64,000 bases of DNA from Comamonadaceae bacterium PBBC1 (lineage in GTDB: Bacteria > Pseudomonadota > Gammaproteobacteria > Burkholderiales > Burkholderiaceae_C), in NCBI GenBank assembly GCA_002256145.1, contig NKIP01000011.1:62001-126000 (forward strand). Reading direction: 5' to 3'. The translations under genes and the position numbers were made by a program. The notes under the pieces are model-generated. The model was given only the letters and a program-made list of their open reading frames with translations. It did not search any database and was not told the DNA's origin. Shown here one piece after another: positions 50,330 to 60,496 of the stretch. Position 1 is the first letter of the stretch; each line of letters begins with the position of its first letter.

Positions 50330-50980
50330 ATGCTGACACTCTGCGGCTTTTCAGCCAGCAACTACTACAACAAAGTCAAAATCGCCTTGCTTGAAAAAGG
50401 CGTGCCTTTTCAGGAAGAACTGGCCTGGGTGGGCCAAACCGATGAACAAGCCAGCCCCTTGGGCAAAGTGCCCTACCTCAGAACCGAACACGGCAACTTG
50501 TGTGAATCGGCCGTGATCATGGAGTACATCGAGCACAAATTCCCACAAAACCCTTTGCTGCCTGCAGACCCATTTGCCGCAGCCAAGGTGCGCGAATTGG
50601 TGACTTTTTTGGAGTTGCACCTCGAACTGGTCGCTCGAAACCTGTACCCACAAGCTTTTTTTGGCGGCCAGATCAGCGACAGCACCAAGGAAAAAACCGG
50701 CATCCAACTCGAAAAAAATGTGGCCGCCTTTGCCAAGTTGGCCCAATTCAAGCCCTACATGCTGGGCGACAGCCTGAGCTTGGCCGACTGTGCTGCTGCG
50801 GTGCATTTGCCCTTGGTCTCGGCTGCCACCAAAATCGTCTATGGCCGTGATTTTCTGGCCGACCTGCCGGTGCGCGACTACCTCAAGCACATGAACGAAC
50901 GCCCCACATTGCAACAAGTCAACGCCGACCGCAAAGCCAACACCGAACTGCTGCTGGCACGCGCCAAAGCCAAGGCCTGA
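50330..50980 (+). CDS. Glutathione S-transferase family protein
   Basis: Cytoplasmic protein of 216 residues with the two GST domains: thioredoxin-like N-terminal part (LTLCGFSASNYYNKVKIALLEKG, GKVPYLRTEHGNLCESAVIMEYIE) and helical C-terminal part (LGDSLSLADCAAAVHLPL). The Ser/Tyr in FSASNYYNK is the probable glutathione-activating residue. The ATG at 50330 has AGGAG six bases upstream. It stands alone between the divergent MmgE/PrpD gene and the DksA-like gene. Substrate unknown. Confidence 0.9.
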   Translation: MLTLCGFSASNYYNKVKIALLEKGVPFQEELAWVGQTDEQASPLGKVPYLRTEHGNLCESAVIMEYIEHKFPQNPLLPADPFAAAKVRELVTFLELHLELVARNLYPQAFFGGQISDSTKEKTGIQLEKNVAAFAKLAQFKPYMLGDSLSLADCAAAVHLPLVSAATKIVYGRDFLADLPVRDYLKHMNERPTLQQVNADRKANTELLLARAKAKA

Positions 50981-51109
50981 ACCCCGAGCAGGGGCGCGAC
51001 GCCCCTCAAAACTGATCCAGGTCAAGCGCAGTCGCGGCGCTGCACAGCGTTCTCGTCGTCATTGACCTGCATCAACCTGTCCCCCTCTGGCTCGGCTCAT
51101 GATGCAGGC

Positions 51110-51493
51110 ATGAGCACCACCTCTTTCAACACCCCCTCTCGCCTCCACGAAGCCAACAAAGCCCACCTGATTGAGGCCCGTCAACAACTGCTGCAACGCA
51201 TGGCCCATGAGCGCGGCGGGCTGCGCTCCAGAGCCGAAGTGGCCGCCGATCACTTTGACAATGGCTTTGAATCCCGCGCTCAAATTCAAACTGAACGCCA
51301 GACCGAATTCGCCCTGAACGAGCACGAAACTGCCGAATTGGGCGACATCGAAGCGGCACTCGAGCGTGTGCAAGCCGGCACTTATGGCATTTGCACCGAT
51401 TGTGGCGTCACCATCCCAGCCGAACGGCTGAATGCTTACCCCGTCGCCAAGCGCTGCATCGACTGCCAGTCTTTGGCAGAACACCCCCGTTGA
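51110..51493 (+). CDS. DksA/TraR-family zinc-finger protein
   Basis: Protein of 127 residues with a long N-terminal coiled-coil-like helix (about 15-90) and a C-terminal C4 zinc finger: CTDC (Cys95, Cys98) and CIDC (Cys116, Cys119), with the surrounding GTYGICTDCGVTIPAERL typical of DksA/TraR. DksA-type proteins enter the secondary channel of RNA polymerase; shorter relatives lack the acidic tip. The ATG at 51110 is chosen because the preceding codons are out of family range. It is followed by a small conserved protein gene 21 bases downstream. Confidence 0.88.
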   Translation: MSTTSFNTPSRLHEANKAHLIEARQQLLQRMAHERGGLRSRAEVAADHFDNGFESRAQIQTERQTEFALNEHETAELGDIEAALERVQAGTYGICTDCGVTIPAERLNAYPVAKRCIDCQSLAEHPR

Positions 51494-51514
51494 TGTGTTG
51501 GCATAAGGAGCCCC

Positions 51515-51886
51515 ATGAGTACTTTTCACGCCGTCGTCTGGATCGACCACACCGAAGCCCATGTGGTCATGTTTGACCATGAGCACGTCCAAACCCAGCG
51601 CATCCAATCACGCAGCCACCACAAGCACCAAGGCCCATCAGACAATGCACCTGCCTTTTTTGCCGAAGTGGCCCAAGCCCTGATCGGCACGCACGAAGTC
51701 CTGTTGACCGGGCCTGGGCAGACTCGGTTGGCGTTTCGCACTTGGTGCAACGAACACCACAAAGCCACAGCCAACACCATCGTGGACAGCATTGCAAGCG
51801 ATCACCCCTCGGATGCACAACTGGCCGCGATGGCCAAACAGTACTTTGTCAAATTTGACAACATGAACACGCCCCCTCGCGGCTGA
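51515..51886 (+). CDS. Small conserved protein, eRF1/translation-machinery-like fold
   Basis: Cytoplasmic protein of 123 residues, unknown function. N-terminal TFHAVVWIDHTEAHVVMFD and the following HVQTQRIQSRSHHKH resemble bacterial proteins annotated as translational machinery proteins, with the pattern of the eRF1 domain 1/Host-attachment group. It has a His-rich centre (RSHHKHQG) and a central LLTGPGQTRLAFRTWC motif. Lies directly downstream of the DksA-like gene, so they may be one transcript. Start ATG has AAGGAG at good spacing. Confidence 0.72.
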   Translation: MSTFHAVVWIDHTEAHVVMFDHEHVQTQRIQSRSHHKHQGPSDNAPAFFAEVAQALIGTHEVLLTGPGQTRLAFRTWCNEHHKATANTIVDSIASDHPSDAQLAAMAKQYFVKFDNMNTPPRG

Positions 51887-52125
51887 CGCTGACAAGTCCC
51901 GGTGGGGACCGAGTCGCCCGTCTTTTTCGGCCTCTTGCATCGCCTGATGCGTCCACCGGGGGCTGCTATGCTTTGATGCATGCGCAGCTTTTCTCATTTT
52001 GCTTTTCAGATCTCCAAGCTTGGCGAGGCACCTCGCTTTGATGGGTGCACCTTCAGCGGCCAGCAGGGCCACTCTGCCGACACTGGGTTGGGCCAGGCCT
52101 TGCTGAACACAGTTGACGCGTGCTG

Positions 52126-52734
52126 ATGGCCATGGAACACACCTTTGCTTCGGCCACCATCTTGCTGCTGCTGATCACCGACCCACTGGGCAACATCCCG
52201 ATTTTTGTCAACAGCTTGCGTGCCGTGCCTCCGAAGCGACGGGCACGGGTGATTCTGCGCGAAGTTCTGATTGCTTTTGGCCTGCTGCTGAGCTTCATGT
52301 TTGTGGGTCAAAGCTTCCTCAAAGCGATGAGTCTGTCCGATGTGTCCTTGCAAATTGGTGGTGCTGTGGTGCTGTTTTTGATCGCACTGCGCATGGTTTT
52401 TCCACCTCCGGCCCAAGACAGTCCCACCCCGGATGTCGAACCCCTGATCGTGCCTTTGGCCATTCCGGCATTGGCTGGCCCCTCGGCCATGGCCACCGTT
52501 TTGTTGCTGGTCAGTCAGGCCCCCGAACGCCGTTTGGAATGGGTGGCAGCGCTCACGGTGACCATGGTGGTTTGTGCAGGGGTGCTGCTCATGGCCGAGC
52601 GCTTGCAACAAGTCGTCGGTGAACGCGTGGTCAGCGCATTTGAACGCTTGATGGGGCTGATCCTGGTGTCCATCTCGGTGGAAATGCTGATTCGGGGCCT
52701 TCAATCTTTGGCGCTTCGCTGGCCCCATGCCTGA
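52126..52734 (+). CDS. MarC-family integral membrane protein
   Basis: Inner membrane protein of about 202 residues with six predicted helices, for example ASATILLLLITDPLGNIPIFV, LREVLIAFGLLLSFMFVG, LQIGGAVVLFLIALRMVF, VPLAIPALAGPSAMATVLLLV and WVAALTVTMVVCAGVLL. The DPLGNIP motif and PLAIPALAGPSAMAT are diagnostic of the MarC/SnatA group, formerly linked to multidrug resistance and now to amino acid export in some members. It is convergent with mrdA, in the place where rodA often stands. Start is uncertain among 52120 (GTG), 52126 and 52132. Confidence 0.9.
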   Translation: MAMEHTFASATILLLLITDPLGNIPIFVNSLRAVPPKRRARVILREVLIAFGLLLSFMFVGQSFLKAMSLSDVSLQIGGAVVLFLIALRMVFPPPAQDSPTPDVEPLIVPLAIPALAGPSAMATVLLLVSQAPERRLEWVAALTVTMVVCAGVLLMAERLQQVVGERVVSAFERLMGLILVSISVEMLIRGLQSLALRWPHA

Positions 52735-52745
52735 GGCTCAAGACC

Positions 52746-54731
52746 TCATTCTTCGCCCAGCTTGTTTTTCGGACTGAGCAGCGGCACGTCTTTTTTGGAC
52801 CGTGGGGTTCCGACAGGTCCGGCCGTTTGCCCTTTTTGTGTGGCGGCCATGTCTTCTTCACTGGGGTATTGGCCCAACAACCAGTAATCAAACACACGCC
52901 GGGCAATGGGTGCGGCAGAGGCGGCTCCAAACCCTGCATTTTCAACGACCACCGCCACGGCAATTTTGGGTGCCTCAGCAGGTGCATAGGCCATGTACAA
53001 AGCGTGGTCGCGCTGGTATTCAGACAACTTGGCGGCGTTGTACTTGTCTTTTTGTCCAATCGTCACCGCCTGCGCGGTGCCTGTTTTTCCGGCACTGGTG
53101 TAACCTGCACCGGCAAAAACTCGGGCTGAAGTGCCCGAAGTCACCACACCAACCAAACCATTGCGCACCACCTCCATGTGCTCAGGCTTGAAGCCCAGAT
53201 TCACAGATTCCGAGGACTGCACAGCCGATTGCGCATGCGTCAAAGCGTCTTGAGTGGCAGAAACCACACGTGGTTTGTACTGTTGGCCACCGCTGGCCAA
53301 AGTGGCTGTGGCCGAGGCCAACTGAACCATGGTGAAGGTGTTGTAACCTTGGCCAATGCCCAAGGAAATGGTTTCACCGCCATACCATTTTTTTTGCTCT
53401 GGCCGCTTGTAGTAGCTGCGCTTCCATTCTGTGCTGGGCAAGACGCCACGCACCTCACCCGGCAGGTCGATGCCCGTGATTTGACCAAAGCCCAAAGGCT
53501 TCATGAAGTCATGAATGGCATCGACCCCCATGTCATTGGCCAGTGAGTAGTAATAAACATTGCTCGACAAAACAATGGACTTGACCATGTCCACCGGTCC
53601 CAGGCCATGGTCACCATGGCTGCGAAAAGTGTGACCGCCATAAGTCCATGAGCCTGCGTCGTTGATGATGGTGCTGGCGCTGCGCTTGCCCGTGGACAGG
53701 GCCGCCATGGCCATGAACGGCTTGTACGTTGACCCCGGAGGGTAAGTGCCCCGCAATGCACGATTGAGCAAAGGCTTGTCAATCGATTCGTTGAGCATTT
53801 GCCAGTTCTCGACATCAATGCCATCGACAAACAAATTGGGGTCAAAGGTGGGCTTGCTGACAAAGGCCAGCACTTCTCCAGTGTTCGGGTCCAGCGCCAC
53901 CAAGGCACCACGCCGACTGCCAAAGAGGTCCTCCACCATCTTTTGCAATTGGATGTCGATGGACAGCACCACGTTTTGCCCAGGAATGGCGGGGCGACTG
54001 GACAAACTGCGCGTGGCGCGTCCACCCGCCGAGGTTTCAACCTGATTGACCCCGGTGATGCCGTGCAATTCCCGCTCGTAGCGCTGCTCAACGCCCAACT
54101 TGCCAATGTACTCGGTCCCCCTGTAGTTGGCTGAATCCTCGTCTTCTTCCAACTTCTCTTTTTCGCGCTGGTTGATGCGGCCGATGTACCCAATCACATG
54201 GCTGGCCAGTTCACCGTAGGGGTATTGCCTGAACAAACGGGCCTTGATTTCAACACCCGGGAACCGGTATCGCTGGGCACTGAAGCGTGCCACCTCTTCG
54301 TCGGTCAACCGGTTTCGTATGGGCAAGGAATCGAAGCTCTTGGACTCTTCGCGCAAACGTTTGAAGCGACGACGGTCTTTGGTCTGGATGTCTACCAACT
54401 CTGCCAGTTCGTTGATGGTGGCCTCCAGATCACTGACCTTGGAGGGGGTGATCTCCAAGGTATAAGCCGAGTAGTTGCTGGCCAGCACGACGCCATTTCG
54501 ATCAAGAATGGTACCCCGGGGGGGGACCGTTGGCAAAATGGCCGTGCGGTTGTTTTCGGCCTGTTCAAGCAAATCCTCGTGTCGGACCACTTGCAGATAA
54601 ATCAAGCGCGAAGCCAGCAAGGCAAAACAGAACAAAACCACCCATTGCACCACAGCAACACGGTACTGAAAACGCTGGATCTCAACACGTGTGTCGCGCA
54701 ACTCAGCAAGTGAGGGCAGATTCAAAGGCAT
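52746..54731 (-). CDS. mrdA: Penicillin-binding protein 2 (peptidoglycan transpeptidase)
   Basis: Inner membrane transpeptidase of the elongasome, 661 residues. One N-terminal helix (VVQWVVLFCFALLASRLIYLQ), the dimerisation/pedestal region (RNGVVLASNYSAYTLEITP), and the transpeptidase domain with active-site SXXK (PGSTYKP), SXN (SSNVYYYSL) and KTG (SAGKTGTAQ). The C-terminal 60 residues are a low-complexity tail typical of Burkholderiales. The start is 2 bases after mreD, so it is part of mreBCD-mrdA. rodA is not found behind it; a convergent marC lies there, which differs from many relatives where mrdA-rodA are adjacent. Confidence 0.95.
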   Translation of the reverse strand: MPLNLPSLAELRDTRVEIQRFQYRVAVVQWVVLFCFALLASRLIYLQVVRHEDLLEQAENNRTAILPTVPPRGTILDRNGVVLASNYSAYTLEITPSKVSDLEATINELAELVDIQTKDRRRFKRLREESKSFDSLPIRNRLTDEEVARFSAQRYRFPGVEIKARLFRQYPYGELASHVIGYIGRINQREKEKLEEDEDSANYRGTEYIGKLGVEQRYERELHGITGVNQVETSAGGRATRSLSSRPAIPGQNVVLSIDIQLQKMVEDLFGSRRGALVALDPNTGEVLAFVSKPTFDPNLFVDGIDVENWQMLNESIDKPLLNRALRGTYPPGSTYKPFMAMAALSTGKRSASTIINDAGSWTYGGHTFRSHGDHGLGPVDMVKSIVLSSNVYYYSLANDMGVDAIHDFMKPLGFGQITGIDLPGEVRGVLPSTEWKRSYYKRPEQKKWYGGETISLGIGQGYNTFTMVQLASATATLASGGQQYKPRVVSATQDALTHAQSAVQSSESVNLGFKPEHMEVVRNGLVGVVTSGTSARVFAGAGYTSAGKTGTAQAVTIGQKDKYNAAKLSEYQRDHALYMAYAPAEAPKIAVAVVVENAGFGAASAAPIARRVFDYWLLGQYPSEEDMAATQKGQTAGPVGTPRSKKDVPLLSPKNKLGEE

Positions 54732-54733
54732 GG

Positions 54734-55255
54734 TTACAAAGGGCGAATATCGTCGCGCTCAAACGCACGCCTTTGAGGGGCCAACAGCAAAGCGCCCACC
54801 AATGGCCAAAGCGCTGCTTGTAGCAAAGGACCCAGCACTTGGGTCCACACAGGCCATGCATCCTGCACAACCAGCCGAGTCAACCACTCCACCACGGCGG
54901 CCAACACAAACAAGGGCAAAATTTGAAGTGCTTGCTCTCTTAACGGAAACCAAAGCAACCGGCGCTGGGCAATATTGGCAAGTCCGGCCAAAACCACATA
55001 AGACAAGGCGTTTTGACCCAACAAAGCCGACTCGTGCACATCCAGTGCCAAACCCAGCAAGAAGGCCAGCAGCAATCCGACCCGCCGCGGTTGATGGACT
55101 GTCCAAAAAACGACCACAATGGCCAAGACATCGGGCAACCAATACCAACCCAACAAGCCCAGCAACATGTGCACCAGCAATGCCAACACCAAGGTAAAGC
55201 CGATGAATTTGGGGTTGGCGGGTAACAACAAGGGCCGACCAGCAGGCATGATCAT
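54734..55255 (-). CDS. mreD: Rod shape-determining protein MreD
   Basis: Inner membrane protein of 173 residues with five to six helices (FIGFTLVLALLVHMLLGLLG, VLAIVVVFWTVHQP, VGLLLAFLLGLALDVHESALLG, LPLFVLAAVVEWLTRLVV). The segment LAFLLGLALDV is the MreD signature. It overlaps the mreC stop by four bases (ATGA) and ends two bases before mrdA. Connects MreB filaments and MreC to the peptidoglycan synthesis machine. Confidence 0.92.
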   Translation of the reverse strand: MIMPAGRPLLLPANPKFIGFTLVLALLVHMLLGLLGWYWLPDVLAIVVVFWTVHQPRRVGLLLAFLLGLALDVHESALLGQNALSYVVLAGLANIAQRRLLWFPLREQALQILPLFVLAAVVEWLTRLVVQDAWPVWTQVLGPLLQAALWPLVGALLLAPQRRAFERDDIRPL

Positions 55256-56190
55256 GGTTTGACTCCTGTCGTCGCAGGTCCTGAGGACTTTCCTTTGGCA
55301 CTTGAAGACTTGCCATGCTCCGGTGGGGGTGCTGGCCAGTCCTTGACCGGCAACAACACCAACAAGTGGCGGCCCCGCTCTGTGGCCATGGGCTCGGCAT
55401 GAACCCGGGCAAAAGATGAATCGACACGTCGATCAATGCGTGCAATTCGCCCGACGTGCAAACCCGCCGGGTAGACGCCATCAATGCCACTGGTGGTCAA
55501 CAAATCGCCTTTTTGCATGTCTGCACCGGCCGGCACAAACTTCAAGTCCAATGATCCGCCCAGGGTGTATGGATCTCCGTTGGCCACATGGCGACTTCCT
55601 GTGCGTGCATTCATCACGGGAATGCTCTGATCCCGATCTGTGAGCAAAGTGACCTCACTGACCAAGGGGTAAACGCGGGTGACTTGCCCCACCACACCGG
55701 CCGTATCGATGACAGCAGAGCCGTGAACAATCCCAGCCAACTGACCACGATCGACAACCACGCGGCGGGTATAGGGATCGGCCGTGTCATACAGAACCTG
55801 TACCGCTTTGGACGGTCCCGCGATTTGAACGCGCAAATCCAGAAGTTGCCTCAAATGGGCGTTTTCCTGACTCAATTGCTCAACTTGTTGCAAGCGCTGG
55901 GCCTGTGCAATCGTGCGGCTTTGGTAGCTTTGTGCGGCATCTTGTGCTTCTTCTAGATTGCCAAAATATTGCCCCATGACAACAAACGCGTTACCTGGCT
56001 GCAATGACAACCATTGCAAAGGCGACAGCACCAAGGCCACTCCTGAGCGAATAGGTTGTGAAATTTGTAAACGGTGGTCAGCGGCCATCAGCAAGATGGA
56101 CAACAAGCCCAACAGCAACATCTTGGAGGTCGAAGAAAGGCCTTGCCGAAAAATCGGCGGGGCGCTGCGCTCAATCGTATCCAGAGCCAT
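55252..56190 (-). CDS. mreC: Rod shape-determining protein MreC
   Basis: Bitopic membrane protein of 312 residues: one N-terminal helix (SKMLLLGLLSILLMAADHR), a coiled-coil part (RTIAQAQRLQQVEQLSQENAHLRQLLDLR, shown in part; about residues 90-125) and a beta-rich periplasmic domain (VLYDTADPYTRRVVVDRG, GVVGQVTRVYPLVSEVTLLTD, DLLTTSGIDGVYPAG). Tail is Ser/Lys-rich. It follows mreB after 70 bases and overlaps mreD by four. MreC scaffolds PBP2 and stimulates it. Confidence 0.94.
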   Translation of the reverse strand: MALDTIERSAPPIFRQGLSSTSKMLLLGLLSILLMAADHRLQISQPIRSGVALVLSPLQWLSLQPGNAFVVMGQYFGNLEEAQDAAQSYQSRTIAQAQRLQQVEQLSQENAHLRQLLDLRVQIAGPSKAVQVLYDTADPYTRRVVVDRGQLAGIVHGSAVIDTAGVVGQVTRVYPLVSEVTLLTDRDQSIPVMNARTGSRHVANGDPYTLGGSLDLKFVPAGADMQKGDLLTTSGIDGVYPAGLHVGRIARIDRRVDSSFARVHAEPMATERGRHLLVLLPVKDWPAPPPEHGKSSSAKGKSSGPATTGVKP

Positions 56191-56260
56191 GGTTCAGTCG
56201 CACCGGATGATGGGGGTCAATCGTCTGCAGGTCCACGCCCGAGCGTTGACCTGCAGTGCT

Positions 56261-57399
<1,139 letters not shown>

Positions 57400-57407
57400 G
57401 AAGGTTC

Positions 57408-57436
57408 TTGTCACTGCAGCAAACACAGGATAATAC
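57408..57436 (+). promoter_or_regulatory. Sigma-70 promoter of the gatC-gatA-cassette-gatB operon
   Basis: TTGTCA (57408-57413), 17 bases, TAATAC (57431-57436): a strong vegetative promoter with ideal spacing, about 75 bases before the gatC ATG. It probably drives the whole operon including the inserted cassette, as no other promoter was seen before gatA or gatB. Confidence 0.8.
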
Positions 57437-57513
57437 CCGATCCCCTGGTCACTCGTACGCACACAAGCCTTGCGAAACCTGGAAAAACTGACCTTTTACC
57501 TCCCGTTTAAACC

Positions 57514-57813
57514 ATGTCGCTGACCTCACAGGATATTGCCCGCATTGCAAACCTCGCCCGGCTGGAACTCAAGCCGGACGAAAGCGAGCGCATGCTCACT
57601 CAAATCAACGGCTTTTTTGGCATCGTGCAAGCCATGCAGGCGGTGGACACCACCGGCATCACGCCCATGGCCCACCCCGTGGCGGCCATTCAGGACATCA
57701 CGCTGCGCCTGCGTCCCGACCTGGCGAGCGAACCCAACCAACGCGATCTGAACCAGCAAAGCGCCCCCGTCGTCGAGCGCGGCCTGTTCCTGGTCCCCAA
57801 AGTCATCGAGTAA
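57514..57813 (+). CDS. gatC: Asp/Glu-tRNA amidotransferase subunit C
   Basis: Small structural subunit of the GatCAB amidotransferase, which converts Glu-tRNA(Gln) and Asp-tRNA(Asn) to their amidated forms. 99 residues, normal length, with [17 protein letters not shown] and the C-terminal [14 protein letters not shown]. It wraps around GatA and holds GatB. gatA starts three bases after its stop. The three subunits are on one strand in the order C-A-(two inserted genes)-B. Confidence 0.96.
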   Translation: MSLTSQDIARIANLARLELKPDESERMLTQINGFFGIVQAMQAVDTTGITPMAHPVAAIQDITLRLRPDLASEPNQRDLNQQSAPVVERGLFLVPKVIE

Positions 57814-57816
57814 GCC

Positions 57817-59277
57817 ATGAGTGATCTGCACAACCTCAGCGTGAAAGCGCTGGCCACCCTTTTACAAACCAAAGAAGTCAGCGCCGTCGAAGTCGCCACG
57901 CGCTTTTTGGCCCGCATGGGCGGCAACCCGCACAACGCCTTTCTGGACATCGACAGCGAAGTCACGCTGGCCCAGGCCCAAGCTTCGGACGCCAAACTGG
58001 CGGACGGCACGGCTGGCCCCCTCGAAGGCGTGCCTGTGGCGCACAAAGACGTGTTCGTCACGCAAGACTTTGCGACCACCGCAGGCTCCAAGATTTTGAG
58101 CGGCTACCGCTCGCCCTTTGACGCCACCGTGGTGCAGCGCCTGCGCACGGCGGGCATGGTCACTTTGGGCAAGCTCAACTGCGACGAATTCGCCATGGGC
58201 TCGGCCAACGAAAACTCGGCCTATGGCCCAGTGCAAAACCCTTGGGACACGGCCCGTGTGCCCGGCGGCTCGTCGGGCGGCAGCGCTGCTGCCGTGGCCG
58301 CTGGCCTGACCCCTGCGGCCACCGGCACCGACACGGGCGGCTCGATCCGCCAGCCGGCCAGCTTTTGCGGCATCACCGGCATCAAACCCACCTATGGCCG
58401 TGCATCACGCTACGGCATGATCGCTTACGCCTCCAGCCTGGACCAAGCTGGCCCTATGGCCCGCAGCGCCGAAGACTGCGCGCTCTTGCTGAGTGCCATG
58501 TGCGGCGCAGATTTGGACCGTGACTCGACTTCGCTGGACATGCCCAGTGAAGACTTTTCGGCATCGCTCAACAGCTCCATTGAAGGCCTGCGCATTGGCA
58601 TTCCCAAAGAGTTCTTTGGCGAAGGCTTGGCAACCGACGTGCGTGCCGCCGTGGACGGCGCTTTGCGCGAGTACGAAAAACTCGGTGCCAAGCTGGTGCC
58701 GATCAGCCTGCCGCGCACCGAGTTGTCGATTCCGGTTTACTACATCATTGCCCCGGCCGAAGCCAGCTCCAACCTCAGCCGCTTTGACGGCGTGAAGTTT
58801 GGCCACCGCGCCAAGGACTACACCGACCTGGTGGACATGTACAAAAAGACCCGCGCCGAAGGCTTTGGCAACGAAGTCAAGCGCCGCATCATGACGGGTG
58901 CCTACGTGCTGTCTCACGGCTACTACGACGCGTACTACCTGCAAGCGCAAAAAATCCGCCGCATGATTGCCGATGACTTCCAAAACGCATTCAAAGAATG
59001 CGACGTGATCGCTGGCCCCGTGGCCCCCTCTGTGGCCTGGAAATTTGGCGAGAACGCGAACGACCCGGTGGCCGACTACCTGGCCGACATCTTCACGCTG
59101 CCTGCATCGCTGGCCGGCCTGCCCGGCATGAGCGTGCCCGCTGGATTTGGCGCACAGGGCATGCCCGTGGGCCTGCAGCTGATCGGCAACTACTTCAAAG
59201 AAGCCCAGCTGCTGAACGCTGCGCACCGACTGCAACAAGCCACCGATTTCCACCTGCAAAAGCCTCAGGGGATTTGA
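57817..59277 (+). CDS. gatA: Asp/Glu-tRNA amidotransferase subunit A
   Basis: Amidase subunit that frees ammonia from glutamine. 486 residues, normal length. The Ser-cisSer-Lys triad is visible: Lys in VAHKDVFVT, cis-Ser in [15 protein letters not shown], and nucleophile Ser in [15 protein letters not shown]-terminal part is complete. Its stop is followed after one base by the GTG start of the AlbA_2 gene, so the inserted cassette is directly coupled. Confidence 0.96.
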   Translation: MSDLHNLSVKALATLLQTKEVSAVEVATRFLARMGGNPHNAFLDIDSEVTLAQAQASDAKLADGTAGPLEGVPVAHKDVFVTQDFATTAGSKILSGYRSPFDATVVQRLRTAGMVTLGKLNCDEFAMGSANENSAYGPVQNPWDTARVPGGSSGGSAAAVAAGLTPAATGTDTGGSIRQPASFCGITGIKPTYGRASRYGMIAYASSLDQAGPMARSAEDCALLLSAMCGADLDRDSTSLDMPSEDFSASLNSSIEGLRIGIPKEFFGEGLATDVRAAVDGALREYEKLGAKLVPISLPRTELSIPVYYIIAPAEASSNLSRFDGVKFGHRAKDYTDLVDMYKKTRAEGFGNEVKRRIMTGAYVLSHGYYDAYYLQAQKIRRMIADDFQNAFKECDVIAGPVAPSVAWKFGENANDPVADYLADIFTLPASLAGLPGMSVPAGFGAQGMPVGLQLIGNYFKEAQLLNAAHRLQQATDFHLQKPQGI

Positions 59278-59278
59278 C

Positions 59279-60496
59279 GTGTACCGCGCATCCGATGAAA
59301 CGATCGCTCACCTCATTGCAGCAGGTGAGTCTTATCGGTGCGAATTCAAAAGTGACTTCTCCAGCAAAGGCGATGGCAAAGAAAAAATATGCCGCACGAT
59401 CTGCGCCTTTGCCAACGACTTGAACGGGAATGAAGAGTTCGGCGTCATTGCCTTGGGTGTGAATGACGATGGCTCACCCTCTGGACTCACCATTGACGAC
59501 GAGTTGGAGCAGAAGGTTTTATCGATTCGTGGAGAGGGGAAAATCCTGCCTTTCCCCAGCTTTGTCACGGTGCGGCGTCAGCATCTTGGGCAAGCCATTT
59601 TGTGCATCGAAATTCAGCCCAGCATTTCCACACCCGTTAAATTTGACCAACGCATTTGGGTGCGTCCTGGCAACGTCACACACCAAGCCAACGCGGAGGA
59701 AGAGCGCCGCTTGAATGAAAAGCGCCGTAACAAAGACCAGCCTGATGACGCGCAAGTCCTGGAAGGTTTCCACATCCATGACTTGAATCTGGACTACTTC
59801 AAAAATCAATATGTGGTGCAAGCCTTTGCACCAGATGTTTTGCAAGCCAATGGTCGTACGCAAGAAGAGCGTCTGGCCAGCACCAAGATGGCAGGGCAAG
59901 GCCGAGATGGCGTGCTCTATCCCACGGTCTTGGGCATGCTTTGTTTGGGCTTGTCTCCTGCCGATGCCGTGCCCGGTGCCTATGTCCAGTTTGTGCGTTT
60001 TGCCGGTGACGACGAAACCAGTCCCGTTCTGGATCAGCAAGAGATTCACGGCAACATTGCCGATGTCATTCAAAGCACCGAAGCCAAATTCAAGGCCCAC
60101 AACCAGATACCGATTGACTTCACTTCGCAAGACCGTGAACAGCGGTTTTCGCAGTACCCCAAAGTGGCGTTTCAACAGCTGTTTCGCAATGCCGTGATGC
60201 ATCGCAGCTACTTTGGCAGCAATGCGCCCATTCGTGTTTATTGGTTCAATGACCGCATCCGCATCACCAATCCTGGTGGGCCATTTGGCATGGGCCTTGA
60301 AGAGTTTGGACAACCCTATGCAGTGGGCTATCGCAACCCGAATTTGGCTGGCGCATTGAAAGACTTGGGATTTGTACAGCGCTTTGGTGCGGGCATCGGC
60401 CTGGCGCGCAGCGAACTGCTCAGCAATGGCAATCCACCGTTGGAACTGGACCCCAGCGCCAACTACGTCAGTATGACGATGCGGAAACGAGCATGA
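59279..60496 (+). CDS. AlbA_2/GHKL-type ATP-binding protein, first gene of a cassette inside gatCAB
   Basis: Protein of 405 residues of the Schlafen-AlbA_2 group: N-terminal AlbA_2 domain (about 10-130; ESYRCEFKSDFSS, EFGVIALGVNDDG) and a C-terminal histidine-kinase-like ATP-binding domain (about 290-395; FRNAVMHRSYFGSNAPIRVYWF, RITNPGGPFG, FVQRFGAGIGLARSEL). Such proteins are often in defence or stress-related loci, some as RNA-binding regulators. The GTG start is one base after the gatA stop, and the stop overlaps the ParA-like start by four bases. Codon use is less GC-rich than gatA and gatB, a sign of acquisition. Exact role unknown. Confidence 0.8.
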   Translation: MYRASDETIAHLIAAGESYRCEFKSDFSSKGDGKEKICRTICAFANDLNGNEEFGVIALGVNDDGSPSGLTIDDELEQKVLSIRGEGKILPFPSFVTVRRQHLGQAILCIEIQPSISTPVKFDQRIWVRPGNVTHQANAEEERRLNEKRRNKDQPDDAQVLEGFHIHDLNLDYFKNQYVVQAFAPDVLQANGRTQEERLASTKMAGQGRDGVLYPTVLGMLCLGLSPADAVPGAYVQFVRFAGDDETSPVLDQQEIHGNIADVIQSTEAKFKAHNQIPIDFTSQDREQRFSQYPKVAFQQLFRNAVMHRSYFGSNAPIRVYWFNDRIRITNPGGPFGMGLEEFGQPYAVGYRNPNLAGALKDLGFVQRFGAGIGLARSELLSNGNPPLELDPSANYVSMTMRKRA